Both the position numbers and the translations under genes were made by a program. Positions 7,830 through 16,803 of a stretch of 64,000 bases of DNA are shown here, one piece after another. The notes beneath the pieces were generated by a model. That model ran no database searches, had not been told where the DNA came from, and worked only from the letters and a program-made list of their open reading frames with translations. Origin of the DNA: Spirochaetaceae bacterium (GTDB taxonomy: Bacteria > Spirochaetota > Spirochaetia > DSM-27196 > PWMO01); NCBI GenBank assembly GCA_007693945.1, contig RECP01000068.1:1-64000 (forward strand), read 5' to 3'. How positions within the stretch are numbered: the first letter of the stretch is position 1; every line of letters begins with the position of its first letter.

Positions 7830-10544
7830 TTACTTCTGCGTCAGGTTGAACGCACCGTCCCAGTCGGCGGGCGGCTGCTTCTTGAGGAACTCGCGGCAAC
7901 GCTTGATGTACACCTGCGACGGGCCGTCCCCGGGATGCGCCTTGAGCGCCTGTTCAAACCGCTTGCCCGCGGCGTTCCAGTCCCGTTGCTCGAACAGGCG
8001 CAGTCCGTCGTGGTAGATGTCGAGTACTTCTCTGGTGCGCTCGTCGAGGTGACCGGACTCCTCGACCAGTTCAAACAGGCGCACCGGCTCAGTGACGCCA
8101 ACCACCCGCACACGGTCCATCATGCGGAACGCAAAGTCATCGCCGGCCTCCGCGCGCGTCATTTCGCTGGCCAGCAGCCAGGTTCCGTACTGTTTGTTGA
8201 CGCCCTCCAGGCGGGCGGCAAGGTTTACCGCGTGGCCCATCATCGTGTAGTCCATCTTCTGCGCCGTGCCCATGTTGCCGACAACCATCTCCCCGGTGTT
8301 GATGCCGATGCGCGTCAGAAGCGGCGCCGGACTCAAGCCCTGCTCCAGCACCTGTTCGTTGAGCCGGGCCTCGGCGCGCTTCATCAGTACCGCCGCGCGG
8401 CAGGCACGCGCTGCGTGGTCCTGGTAGGATATCGGTGCCCCGAAGAACGAGATGATGGCGTCACCCTCGTACTTGTCTATGGTACCGCGCAGGTCGAGGA
8501 TGATGTTGCTCATCTCGGTGAGATAGCTGTTCAGCAGCCTGACCAGGTCGGTTGGATCGAGCTGTTCTGAAATGCCGGAAAAACCCTTGACGTCGGTGAA
8601 GAACGCCGTCAAGTGCTTCTTCTCGCCGCCCAGCTTGAGCTTGGTCGGATCGTCGAGCAGCTCGTTGATCACATCGGTTGAGAGATAGTGCCCGAAGGCG
8701 CTGCGGATAAAGCTGCGTTCGTGGGCGGTCTGCAGGAACTTGACCAGCGTCAGCACCAGAAAGCTCAGGAACACCGTCAGCGACGGGGTGATCAGCGGCA
8801 GGTAGTTGCCGGTATAGACGAAAAACAGCGCTCCGGCGGCGGAAATCAGCAGCACGAACAGCAGGCCGACGATAATCGACCACAGTGGCTCGAGCCTGCG
8901 CACCAGGAATGTAACCAACAGCGCCAGCACAAAGGCCGCGGCAACCGAGTACCACGGCGACAGCACGGTCAGGAAGCGCCGCTGCAGGATGGTGTTGGCC
9001 ACCGAGGCGTGCGTCCCGACGTTCATGTACTGCTCTTCAAACGGGTTTACTCCGATATCGGTGGTACCGGTGCCGGTGAAGCCGATAAACGCGAACGCCC
9101 CGGGCAGCTCTTGCCGCAGCGTCTCGCGTGACTGCATCAGCAGGCGGTAATTGGCGCGTGCTGCCGCAAACAGCTCCGGCACCTCGTCCAGCAGCGGGGC
9201 ATAGTCCTCACGCAGGCCGGCCGGCAGGTCCTCAACCGCCAGGATGCGGTTAATCTCGTCCAGGATGGCCTGCTCGGTGGTGTCATCCAGGAAACGTCCG
9301 GTCTCCACAAGCATCATATCCCGGACAAAGCGGTACTCCTCGATCAGGTCGCGGTCGGCACCCTCCATGACCTCTTCCTTTATCTGCTCGGCGTAGTCGT
9401 AGGCCTGCAAAATGTCGAACTCGGCATCGTAGAACGAAAGATAGCCGGCATCAGCCATCGCGCGCAGGTTGTGCAGCAGGTTCTCCTCCAGCCGCGTGTT
9501 GCGCGTTAACTCCCAGAACGAGACGTGGCGGAAGCTGTCGTCAAAGGTAGCCCGCGGCCAGTTGATCAGAATGCGGCTGTTGTCGACCATCGGAATGCGC
9601 ACGGTGTGAACCTCGCCGTCGGGATACTCGGCGTCAATCAGCACCAGCTGCCCTTCGCGAACCTGCAGCTCGGGTTGCCCCAGCCAGTGCAGCAGCGGTG
9701 CGAGCGCCAGCTGGCCAAAGAAGTCTCCGTTGTGTTCGAACAGCAGCTCGACTCTGCGCCTTACGCCGTCACGGTCAATGACCACGTTGGGGAATCCCGC
9801 ACCGATACCGTGGCGGATGATGGGCAAGATGGTCGGGCGGATGCCGCCTGCGCTGCGGAACGGAACGTTGGTGTCCAGTTCGGTGGTGGTGTTCGGCACG
9901 GTGAATCGTTCACGGGTGTACCGCAGCAGCTCTTCGGACACCGCCGGGTCGGTCTGCGGCAGCATGTTGACCGTGAAGAAGGTCCTGCCGTTGAAACGTG
10001 CCGCCTTGCCGAAGTATTCGTCATTATCGCGCGCGATGTCGCGCACGGTAGCCAGCAGCCGATCCTGCGTCTGGTCGGTGATGTCGGCCAGATCGAATAC
10101 GAAGTCCTGCGCGTCTTCAACCGAGATGGCTCCGGATGCCAGCGCTGAGAACAGATCGAGAATACTCTGCCGGATTCCGGCGAACTCTCGGGTGAACAGA
10201 CCCGGGATCTCGCGTTGCAGCAGTTCCGAGTCCACGCCGAGCGGGCTTCGCTCGACATACTCGATATCCAGAATGGCGTATCCCGTCTCGAACTCCCGCA
10301 TCAGAATCAGCCCGTCGGCGACCACGTCACGGCTCCACGGCCAGATGCCAACGTTGGCAATAGCGTCGTCGTCGATATTGAGCAGCACCAGCGACTGGTG
10401 CTGCTCAATCGGCGGCTTGACGTGCAGCAGCGTGTCGTACAACCGCATCTCCATCACATCAAGCGCTCCCAGCGCGTTGAGCAGCGCGAATAGCGCCGCT
10501 ATGACCAGGGGAACAACGAAGAGTATCCGCTCGCCTTTTTTCAT
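7830..10544 (-). CDS. CHASE2-domain adenylate/guanylate cyclase
   Basis: A 904-residue membrane receptor cyclase. An N-terminal membrane segment is followed by a long extracytoplasmic CHASE2 sensor (VLLNIDDDAIANVGIWPW is its signature start), then about three membrane segments near residues 520-605, a class III cyclase domain and one TPR-like repeat at the end. The cyclase is intact: metal-binding Asp in FFTDVKGFS and in KYEGDAIISFFG, and DYTMMGHAVNLAARLE with the transition-state Asn and Arg. The DYT arrangement resembles the class IIIb type, so cAMP is the likelier product. Start ATG follows GGGAGG. It is divergent from a second cyclase gene. Confidence 0.93.
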   Translation of the reverse strand: MKKGERILFVVPLVIAALFALLNALGALDVMEMRLYDTLLHVKPPIEQHQSLVLLNIDDDAIANVGIWPWSRDVVADGLILMREFETGYAILDIEYVERSPLGVDSELLQREIPGLFTREFAGIRQSILDLFSALASGAISVEDAQDFVFDLADITDQTQDRLLATVRDIARDNDEYFGKAARFNGRTFFTVNMLPQTDPAVSEELLRYTRERFTVPNTTTELDTNVPFRSAGGIRPTILPIIRHGIGAGFPNVVIDRDGVRRRVELLFEHNGDFFGQLALAPLLHWLGQPELQVREGQLVLIDAEYPDGEVHTVRIPMVDNSRILINWPRATFDDSFRHVSFWELTRNTRLEENLLHNLRAMADAGYLSFYDAEFDILQAYDYAEQIKEEVMEGADRDLIEEYRFVRDMMLVETGRFLDDTTEQAILDEINRILAVEDLPAGLREDYAPLLDEVPELFAAARANYRLLMQSRETLRQELPGAFAFIGFTGTGTTDIGVNPFEEQYMNVGTHASVANTILQRRFLTVLSPWYSVAAAFVLALLVTFLVRRLEPLWSIIVGLLFVLLISAAGALFFVYTGNYLPLITPSLTVFLSFLVLTLVKFLQTAHERSFIRSAFGHYLSTDVINELLDDPTKLKLGGEKKHLTAFFTDVKGFSGISEQLDPTDLVRLLNSYLTEMSNIILDLRGTIDKYEGDAIISFFGAPISYQDHAARACRAAVLMKRAEARLNEQVLEQGLSPAPLLTRIGINTGEMVVGNMGTAQKMDYTMMGHAVNLAARLEGVNKQYGTWLLASEMTRAEAGDDFAFRMMDRVRVVGVTEPVRLFELVEESGHLDERTREVLDIYHDGLRLFEQRDWNAAGKRFEQALKAHPGDGPSQVYIKRCREFLKKQPPADWDGAFNLTQK

Positions 10545-10676
10545 GCGGCCTCCCGGACGGGTTTGTGTTGCATGATCATACTACAGTCTGGCACATTTTT
10601 CTCAATTGTCCAGCACCCCGGTAATATATCGTTCACTATTCTCATGATCGCGCAAAACATGATACGGTACAAGCAT

Positions 10677-11600
10677 ATGCGTGTGCGTTCCCGTCTGCGC
10701 AACATCCTGATCCGCGCGCTCACTCACTCGATGGATGTCCAGACCATGGTGGAAATCGCGCGCCGCATAATCGGCAACGAGTACGATCTGCACAAGCGCT
10801 GCGGCTTTCCCGAGAGCGTTCCAATTCCTGATCACGACGCTGCACGCCAGATCGTGATCGACTTGATTGACGCTGCGCTGGCGCTGCCGTTTGTGACGCT
10901 GCTGGTGTCGATCGACCGCAACGGCTTTGTCGGTCGCAAGCTGCACATTCACCGCATCGACGATATTCTTGGTGAGATGCTGGAGCTCGGTCTGACCTAC
11001 GATCCCGAGAACCAGATCTTTGTCGAAAACGCCAACCGTCAGCAGACGCCCAACTGGGGTGTGATTCGCGAGGGTGATGTGCACAGTTTTGCCTTTCTGC
11101 GTTTCGATGTGGTGGGCAACTCACGGCTTGTGCGCAAGTACAATGAAGAGACGGTGATGCAGGCCTACGGGGATCTGCGCCGACTGATCCAGGCGATCCT
11201 CTTCCGGCGGAACGGCCGGCTCTGGTCGTGGGAGGGGGACGGCGGTCTGGCGGCGTTCTACACCGACGATGTAAACGCCGCAGCCGTATACACCGGGATG
11301 GAGATTCTGCGCGAGCTCTATCTCTACAACCGGCTCAGATGTCCGCTGGAGGAGCCGATTCGGCTGCGGTTGGCGGTACACAGCGGTCCTAGTGAATATC
11401 GCAACAATGTGGACGATATTGGTAGTATGGCAATCAAGAAAGTGTACCATATCGAGTCCAACCTGACGCTGCCGGATACGCTGACGGTTTCGGACACGGT
11501 GTACTTCAATCTCGATCCGTTACTGGAATCGTGGTTCAGTCCGCTGGCCGGCAACGGCGATTCAACCTGTTATCGTTACGCGCTGGCGTTCGAGAAGTAG
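10677..11600 (+). CDS. Class III nucleotide cyclase-like protein, catalytic type
   Basis: About 307 residues: an N-terminal helical region of roughly 130 residues and a C-terminal cyclase-like domain. Both metal-binding acidic positions are kept, in FLRFDVVGNS and in WEGDGGLAAF, and LRLAVHSGPSEY matches the usual GIHTG strand. The late VNLAAR-type segment is replaced by SMAIKKVYHIESN, so base specificity and even activity are uncertain. Several starts are possible; ATG 10677 is chosen because charged sequence begins there, but ATG 10644 is equally open. The next gene, a degenerate paralogue, starts 9 bases after its stop, so they form an operon. Confidence 0.75.
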   Translation: MRVRSRLRNILIRALTHSMDVQTMVEIARRIIGNEYDLHKRCGFPESVPIPDHDAARQIVIDLIDAALALPFVTLLVSIDRNGFVGRKLHIHRIDDILGEMLELGLTYDPENQIFVENANRQQTPNWGVIREGDVHSFAFLRFDVVGNSRLVRKYNEETVMQAYGDLRRLIQAILFRRNGRLWSWEGDGGLAAFYTDDVNAAAVYTGMEILRELYLYNRLRCPLEEPIRLRLAVHSGPSEYRNNVDDIGSMAIKKVYHIESNLTLPDTLTVSDTVYFNLDPLLESWFSPLAGNGDSTCYRYALAFEK

Positions 11601-11609
11601 TCGCAGACG

Positions 11610-12626
11610 ATGGAAGTGGTGGTCTTTTCGGACAGCAACACGATGCGCAGCTGTTTCGGCGCGGTTGAACGCAGCCGCAAGCACGCTGTGCGCTACGAGT
11701 CGCTGCAGGACCTGTCGCAGTGGTTACGCAACGGTCACCACCGGGGGCTGGTCTACGTGGACGTGACCGGCATGAGCGCCGCGGCGCGCACGCGCCTGCT
11801 GCGACGGCTGTCGCGGCACGATCGCGTGGTCTACAGCGTAATCGATCCCCGCAATCAGGTCATTGATCCGGCCGCTCTGCTGCGCAACGGCGCCGTGGAC
11901 TACGTCAACCGGTCGGTGTACTCGGCCGGCATCACCTGCAAACGGGTTGACGAGATCAGCGCGTTTGTCAAGAGCGCCCATCCCGATCTGCCGGCTCCGG
12001 CGGCCGCCAAAGAAGCCGGTCCCTTGCCCGGCAGCGCTGACGGCCGCCGCCTGATTGTTTCCGGTGAAGACTGGAACCGGGTGCAGCTGTCCAGGGAGTA
12101 CACCTTCCTGATGCTTTTCGCCGAGCTCGACAACGCCTTTGACTACACCAATCGCACCAGCGAACGCTACACCACGTCGCTGGTCAATTCGTTCCAGCGC
12201 CTGCTTGAGGAGGCGACTGCAGCCTACCACGGCCGGGTTTGGATGTGGCGTGAATTCGGCGGCATTATGCTGTTTCCCTTCAGTGGCGGGTCGTGCCCGG
12301 CGGTTCTAGCGTGCGTGCGCATGATCCTCAGCCGACCGCTTGACAACATCGAGAAGTTCGATCTCAAGACAGGCTTGTCCTACCGGTTGTCGCTGCATCT
12401 GGGCAACACCGTATACCGGCCCAAGGGTGATACCGGCTACATCGTCTCGGACTCGGTCAACTTCATCCACCATCTGGGACAAAGATTCACCATGCCGGGC
12501 AACTTCACGCTTACCGGTCCCGTCTACCACATGACGGACAAGAGTCTGCGCCCGCTGTTCAAGCCCGCCGGCGAGTTCGAAGGGCGCTCGGTCTACCGAA
12601 TGCGGTTGCCGGTCAAGCCTAAGTGA
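11610..12626 (+). CDS. Receiver-like domain plus degenerate cyclase domain (pseudocyclase)
   Basis: A 338-residue protein. Residues 1-125 look like a response-regulator-type alpha/beta fold (VVVFSDSNTMRSCFGAVE, GLVYVDVTG, NGAVDYVNRSV), but not a canonical phosphorylated receiver. Residues about 165-335 align by eye along their whole length with the cyclase domain of the gene just upstream: FLMLFAELDN, WMWREFGGIML, YRLSLHLGNTVY, SDSVNFIHHLG. The second metal Asp position (EGDGG in the partner) reads REFGG here, so catalysis is unlikely. I infer a regulatory or heterodimer partner of the upstream cyclase. Its 3' end overlaps the convergent monooxygenase gene by 8 bases. Confidence 0.7.
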   Translation: MEVVVFSDSNTMRSCFGAVERSRKHAVRYESLQDLSQWLRNGHHRGLVYVDVTGMSAAARTRLLRRLSRHDRVVYSVIDPRNQVIDPAALLRNGAVDYVNRSVYSAGITCKRVDEISAFVKSAHPDLPAPAAAKEAGPLPGSADGRRLIVSGEDWNRVQLSREYTFLMLFAELDNAFDYTNRTSERYTTSLVNSFQRLLEEATAAYHGRVWMWREFGGIMLFPFSGGSCPAVLACVRMILSRPLDNIEKFDLKTGLSYRLSLHLGNTVYRPKGDTGYIVSDSVNFIHHLGQRFTMPGNFTLTGPVYHMTDKSLRPLFKPAGEFEGRSVYRMRLPVKPK

Positions 12627-12936
12627 CGCGCCAGGCGCGCTCATCAACCGGGGCTACCACTTCCAGGACCTCGCTTTCGCGCGGTGCTGCCATCATCGCC
12701 TCGACGGTGGACTTCCACTCGGTATAGTGTGCGGTTTCCTTGTGCGCCACAGTAGCCTCGTGTGTGGCGTAGACCTCGTAGAGGACGTATTGGCCGGGGT
12801 CCGACGGGCTGCGCAGCACGTCGAAACGCAGTACGCCCGGTTCGGCAATCGATCCCTGGTGGTTAAGCCGCGTGGCCTCCTCGAAAGCCTCGACTGCATC
12901 GGGTCTTACGTGAACGCGTATCAGGCGTACAATCAT
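12619..12936 (-). CDS. Antibiotic biosynthesis monooxygenase (ABM) family protein
   Basis: A 105-residue single ABM ferredoxin-like domain: MIVRLIRVHVRPDAVEAFEEAT, then EPGVLRFDVLRSP, YVLYEVYATHEATVAHKET and HYTEWK. These small dimeric proteins include LsrG (autoinducer-2 phosphate breakdown), YgiN-type quinol oxidases and haem-degrading enzymes; the sequence alone does not decide between them, and no lsr genes are near. The ATG at 12936 is preceded by AGGAGGA, which settles the start over an open frame 16 codons longer. It stands alone on this strand. Confidence 0.88.
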   Translation of the reverse strand: MIVRLIRVHVRPDAVEAFEEATRLNHQGSIAEPGVLRFDVLRSPSDPGQYVLYEVYATHEATVAHKETAHYTEWKSTVEAMMAAPRESEVLEVVAPVDERAWRVT

Positions 12937-13022
12937 CGCTTTCCTCCTGCGGTGCAGTGTACCCGGTCCTGCATCGAGCGGCAATTCGCGGTTCGGCGGC
13001 TTGCCTCACACCCGGTTGAATC

Positions 13023-13031
13023 TGTTATACT
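13023..13031 (+). promoter_or_regulatory. Extended -10 promoter for the gene at 13095
   Basis: TGTTATACT reads as an extended -10 element (TG, one base, TATACT). The only -35 candidate, TTGCCT at 13001-13006, has a 19-base spacer, so recognition probably depends on the extended element. The predicted transcript start near 13038 leaves a leader of about 57 bases. Confidence 0.5.
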
Positions 13032-13094
13032 GTCAGTGCGTCGTTTGGCGCCTATTCAGATTGCAGACCCGCAGAGCAGGACAGGGAAGAGCGT

Positions 13095-13619
13095 ATGGGA
13101 CAGAGAAGTCCGCGGAGGGGGCGTTCACGCGGTGGAAGACAGAGCGGGCGCTCACGTCGTTCAGGTAAGAGCACGTTCGATCCCAACAAAGCGTGGATGC
13201 CGGATCCGCCGCCACACCGCGAGTATCCTCCCTGCGTGGTGTCCGGTGAACCGATCGACGACATATATTCGGCCATTGCTGATCCGCGCTCGGGAGAGCC
13301 GACGCGGCTGGACAGCGTGATTCGCAAGCTCTCCGAGCAGGAGCAGCCGGCTGAGGACGAGCGAATCTGCTATATCGGTGACGGACAGTTTGGCGTGGTG
13401 CGCGACGTCAAGCGCAACGGCAAGAACACGGTTGAGATCGTCAGACGGATTCCCTACGAAGACCGCCACGCCAGGCAGCCGTGGCGCAGGGAACTGAGTC
13501 CGGGCATCAGCCGCGACTACGTACCGGAGCCGCAGCCCATTGATCAGCTCTACACTGCCGAGCAGGAGCGCACGTTTCCGCGCTTCGGGCGAAGCGGCAG
13601 TGGCTACATGCCGCGCTGA
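13095..13619 (+). CDS. Conserved-looking protein with basic RG-rich N-terminus
   Basis: A 174-residue soluble protein with no family I recognise. Residues 1-27 are almost wholly Arg, Gly, Ser and Lys (GQRSPRRGRSRGGRQSGRSRR), a typical nucleic-acid-binding extension. The next part contains PPCVVSGEPIDDIYSAI, with a Cys in a Pro-rich turn, and RICYIGDGQFGVVR, suggestive of a compact beta fold. The tail ends in aromatic/Gly sequence. The ATG follows GGGAAG. It has its own promoter and lies just before the NfeD operon. I would guess an RNA- or DNA-associated small protein, but this is inference from composition. Confidence 0.7.
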   Translation: MGQRSPRRGRSRGGRQSGRSRRSGKSTFDPNKAWMPDPPPHREYPPCVVSGEPIDDIYSAIADPRSGEPTRLDSVIRKLSEQEQPAEDERICYIGDGQFGVVRDVKRNGKNTVEIVRRIPYEDRHARQPWRRELSPGISRDYVPEPQPIDQLYTAEQERTFPRFGRSGSGYMPR

Positions 13620-13640
13620 GGGTGCGGCACGCGGTTTTGC

Positions 13641-13670
13641 TTGACAAACCGTGGTGCGCGGACGTAGCTT
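13641..13670 (+). promoter_or_regulatory. Candidate promoter of the NfeD-FloA operon
   Basis: TTGACA at 13641-13646 is a perfect -35 box; 18 bases on, TAGCTT at 13665-13670 is a weak -10. The gap between the two genes is short, so a promoter is expected here. The -10 box is the doubtful part. Confidence 0.4.
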
Positions 13671-13705
13671 AGCGTCAGGATAATAAAAGATTGCAGATAC
13701 GTGTC

Positions 13706-15250
13706 ATGGGAAAAAGGCGTTGGCTGTCTCTTGCAATAGTCGCATTCATCGTGTTGGTAGCCGGCACCGCAGGTGCGCAGCAGCAGGACGGTGATGCCGC
13801 GGAGCGCGATCTGCCCGCCGGCGCGTCACGGTCGCCCGCAGAGGTAACCGAGGCTGAGGCCGTCATTATTCCGATCTACGGTGATATCGACGCGCCGCTG
13901 TACGTGTTCATCCGGCGCAGCATAGAGAAGGCCGGCCGGCTGGGTGCCGGCACGATAATACTCGACATCGACACTTTTGGCGGACGCGTCGACTCGGCGC
14001 TGCAGATTGCCAACCTGATCGGATCGCAGACCGATATGCGGACGGTGGCGTACGTGCGTCTGCGGCCGGACGGAATTGGCGTCAGCTGGTCGGCCGGGGC
14101 GCTGATCTCCATGGCCAGTGACACTATCTTCATGGCTCCGGGTACCTCTATGGGTGCTGCCGCGCCCGTGCTGCAGACGCCCGAGGGTGCGCAGGCTGCT
14201 GACGAGAAGGCAGTCAGTGCCGTGCGAACCCAGATGGCCGCGCTGGCGGAGAAGAACGGATACCCGGTCCCGATAGCGCTGGCAATGGTCGATTCGGCCG
14301 TCGAGGTGCATGAGGTTTTTGTCGACGGTGAAATGCGGATTCTTACGCGTGACGAGCTGGAGGCACTCGAGCGGCGCGCGGAACAGGACGGGCGGACCGT
14401 TGAGCGCGGGATAGTGATCTCGGAGCCCGGCAAACTGCTGTCACTGACCGCCGGAGAGATGGCGCGCTTCGGGGTTTCCTCCGGAACGCCGCAAACCTTT
14501 GAGGAGCTGTACGACGTACTGGGGATCGGCGCTGACGGCGTCGTGCTGCTCGAGCGTGATGCCGCCGATCAGTTGGTCGCGTTCCTGACCGGAGCCGCGT
14601 TTACCAGCCTGCTGGTGATGGTGGGCCTGGGGGCCCTGTTCTTCGAGATCACCAGCCCCGGCTTCGGCATTCCGGGAACGATCGCGATCCTCTGTTTCAG
14701 CGTGCTGTTCAGCGGCAATTTCCTGCTGGGGCAAGTCGGCTCCGTGGAGCTGATCCTGTTCCTGGTGGGGCTGGTGCTGCTGATCCTGGAGATCTTCGTG
14801 ATACCTGGTTTCGGGGTGGCCGGCATCTCGGGAATTGTGCTGATGCTGTCGTCGCTGGTGCTGGCGCAACAGGACTTCATCGTGCCGGATTTTGACTGGC
14901 AGTGGAGCATTCTGCAGCGTAATCTGCTGATCGTGCTGGCCAGCGCGGTCGGGGCGTTTGTAGTTTTCGGCATTGCCGCGGCGGCGCTCAAGCGCGCACC
15001 CGGTTTCAACCGCCTGGCGCTGCAGACGACCCAGGATGTTGCCCTCGGATACACGGTACAGGGTTCTGAGGTCTCCGAGCGCTACCTCGGCAAGCGCGGC
15101 TTCACGGTAACCGCTCTGCGACCGGTGGGCAACATCGAGATAGACGATGAACTGCTGCAGGCCGAGGCCGACGGAGAGTATCTTGACCGCGGCGTGGAAG
15201 TCGAGGTGACCGAGGTCAGCGGGAACCACATGGTGGTGAGGAAGGTATAA
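13706..15250 (+). CDS. nfeD: NfeD-family membrane serine protease (long form)
   Basis: About 514 residues: signal peptide at the start (MGKRRWLSLAIVAFIVLVAGTAGA), a ClpP/SppA-like protease domain at about 40-235, four or five membrane segments at about 290-420 and a C-terminal OB-fold NfeD domain. The Ser of SWSAGALISMASD and the Lys of ADEKAVSAV fit the Ser-Lys dyad described for stomatin-operon proteases. It should cut membrane or secreted substrates and work with the flotillin encoded two genes on. ATG 13706 starts a normal signal peptide; a TTG at 13691 with AGGA ten bases before it is the alternative. Followed one base later by the short NfeD gene. Confidence 0.92.
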   Translation: MGKRRWLSLAIVAFIVLVAGTAGAQQQDGDAAERDLPAGASRSPAEVTEAEAVIIPIYGDIDAPLYVFIRRSIEKAGRLGAGTIILDIDTFGGRVDSALQIANLIGSQTDMRTVAYVRLRPDGIGVSWSAGALISMASDTIFMAPGTSMGAAAPVLQTPEGAQAADEKAVSAVRTQMAALAEKNGYPVPIALAMVDSAVEVHEVFVDGEMRILTRDELEALERRAEQDGRTVERGIVISEPGKLLSLTAGEMARFGVSSGTPQTFEELYDVLGIGADGVVLLERDAADQLVAFLTGAAFTSLLVMVGLGALFFEITSPGFGIPGTIAILCFSVLFSGNFLLGQVGSVELILFLVGLVLLILEIFVIPGFGVAGISGIVLMLSSLVLAQQDFIVPDFDWQWSILQRNLLIVLASAVGAFVVFGIAAAALKRAPGFNRLALQTTQDVALGYTVQGSEVSERYLGKRGFTVTALRPVGNIEIDDELLQAEADGEYLDRGVEVEVTEVSGNHMVVRKV

Positions 15251-15251
15251 C

Positions 15252-15782
15252 GTGCCGCTGTGGGTTGCGTATGCGCTGATACTGGTGGGTGTCGTTGCGA
15301 TTCTGATTGAGACCGTGGTGCCGGCGTTCGGCATGATAGCCGCCCTGGGCGGCGGGGGCAGTATCGTGGCTGCCATCGCGCTGACCTACGCCCGGCGCGG
15401 ACCGGTTGACGGAACCATCGTTCTGTTTTCCGCAATGCTGATTGTGCCACTCGCGCTCTATACGGCGTTCAAGTTATTCCCCGCTTCTCCAGTCGGCAGG
15501 CTGTTGATCAACAGGTCCAGTCAGACTGCGGACCGCGGGTACACCTCTTATACGGAGCAGGATTACGCCGATTTAATGGGCGCCGAAGGGGTGACGGCAA
15601 CCGACTTGCGTCCGGTGGGGGTGGCCATAATCAACGGAAAGAAGTACAGTGTGGTCAGCGCAAGCGAGTACATGAATAAGGATACCCGGGTCCGCATCAT
15701 CAGGGTGGAAGGCAGCCGAGTTGTGGTTCGCCGCGTAGTAGAGCCGGCAGTTGGCCGGACGCCGGACGAGACAAGGAGTTAG
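15252..15782 (+). CDS. Short NfeD-like membrane protein
   Basis: A 176-residue protein with two or three membrane segments in the first 75 residues ([20 protein letters not shown] and the next two) and a C-terminal OB-like NfeD domain with [23 protein letters not shown]. It lacks the protease domain. GTG start one base after the previous stop, with GAGGAAGG just before it. It probably acts as an assembly partner of FloA, whose gene begins two bases downstream; an NfeD-short and FloA pairing is known in many bacteria. Confidence 0.85.
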   Translation: MPLWVAYALILVGVVAILIETVVPAFGMIAALGGGGSIVAAIALTYARRGPVDGTIVLFSAMLIVPLALYTAFKLFPASPVGRLLINRSSQTADRGYTSYTEQDYADLMGAEGVTATDLRPVGVAIINGKKYSVVSASEYMNKDTRVRIIRVEGSRVVVRRVVEPAVGRTPDETRS

Positions 15783-15783
15783 C

Positions 15784-16785
15784 ATGGAAGTTCTGATTCT
15801 CTACGTAGTTGTTGGTGTTCTTGGGCTCAGTCTCTTGTTCCTGTTTCTCAAATTCTTCGGACTCTGGTTCCGCGCATTGCTTTCTGGAGCTCCGGTCGGC
15901 CCTGCGCGGCTGATCGGTATGTGGCTGCGCAAGGTTCCCGCCGGGGTGATTGTCGATTCGCGTATCATGCTGGTGAAAGCCGGGATTCCGATAGATACGG
16001 ACGCACTCGAAACCCACTACCTGGCGCTTGGTAACGTCAAACGGGTCAGCATGGCGCTGGTGGCGGCCAACAAGGCCAGCATCCCGCTTGGTTTCCAGCG
16101 CGCCGCAGCCATCGATCTTGCCGGACGCGACGTACTCGAGGCGGTCAAGACCAGTGTCAACCCGAAGGTGATCGACTGCCCGGATCCGGAGAAGGGCAAG
16201 GCCGCCATAGAAGCGGTGGCCAAGGACGGCATTCAGCTGAGCGTCAAGGCGCGTGTTACCGTGCGTGCCAACCTGGAGCGGTTGGTTGGTGGAGCCCGCG
16301 AAGAGACCATTATCGCGCGCGTTGGTGAAGGCATAGTTACTACGATCGGCTCCTCGGAGACCTACAAGGTTGTGATGGAGAATCCCGATAATATCTCCAA
16401 GGGCGTGCTGGCCAAGGGGCTTGACGCTGGTACCGCCTTCGAGATTCTTTCAATAGATATCGCCGACATCGACGTCGGCGAGAACGTCGGCGCCAAGTTA
16501 CAGGCCGACCAGGCCGAAGCCGACAAGCGGCGCTTCCAGGCCGAAGCCGAGAAACGGCGCGCTGCGGCTCAGGCATTCGAGCAGGAGATGAAGGCCCAGG
16601 TGCAGGAAAACCGCGCCAAGGTCGTGTTGGCCGAAGCCGAGATACCCAAGGCAATCGCCGAGGCGTTCCGCAGCGGCAATCTGGGAATCATGGATTACTA
16701 CCGCCTGCGCAACATCCAGGCCGATACGGACATGCGAAACAGCATCAGTGCTGAAGACCAGCCGTCCTCGCAGAAGCCGGAATAA
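15784..16785 (+). CDS. floA: Flotillin-like protein FloA
   Basis: A 333-residue membrane scaffold of the FloA (YqfA) family, normal length. The N-terminal hairpin membrane anchor is at about residues 3-28, followed by [19 protein letters not shown], the SPFH-type domain with [17 protein letters not shown], and a C-terminal Ala/Glu/Lys-rich coiled coil (about 238-295) whose EA repeats drive oligomerisation. It should organise membrane microdomains with the two NfeD proteins. The start at 15784 follows AAGGAG; the open frame upstream is in the preceding gene. Confidence 0.96.
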   Translation: MEVLILYVVVGVLGLSLLFLFLKFFGLWFRALLSGAPVGPARLIGMWLRKVPAGVIVDSRIMLVKAGIPIDTDALETHYLALGNVKRVSMALVAANKASIPLGFQRAAAIDLAGRDVLEAVKTSVNPKVIDCPDPEKGKAAIEAVAKDGIQLSVKARVTVRANLERLVGGAREETIIARVGEGIVTTIGSSETYKVVMENPDNISKGVLAKGLDAGTAFEILSIDIADIDVGENVGAKLQADQAEADKRRFQAEAEKRRAAAQAFEQEMKAQVQENRAKVVLAEAEIPKAIAEAFRSGNLGIMDYYRLRNIQADTDMRNSISAEDQPSSQKPE

Positions 16786-16803
16786 TTGCCGGTTGGAACA
16801 GCC

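Noticed and set aside
10566-10677. TTGTCC/TAATAT as a promoter for the cyclase pair
   Set aside because: The spacer is only about ten bases; other box pairs match at most four of six positions each, so no promoter is claimed in this divergent gap.
14441-15376. 311-codon antisense frame under nfeD
   Set aside because: Antisense to the membrane and OB-fold parts of the NfeD genes; His/Gln-rich shadow with no motif.
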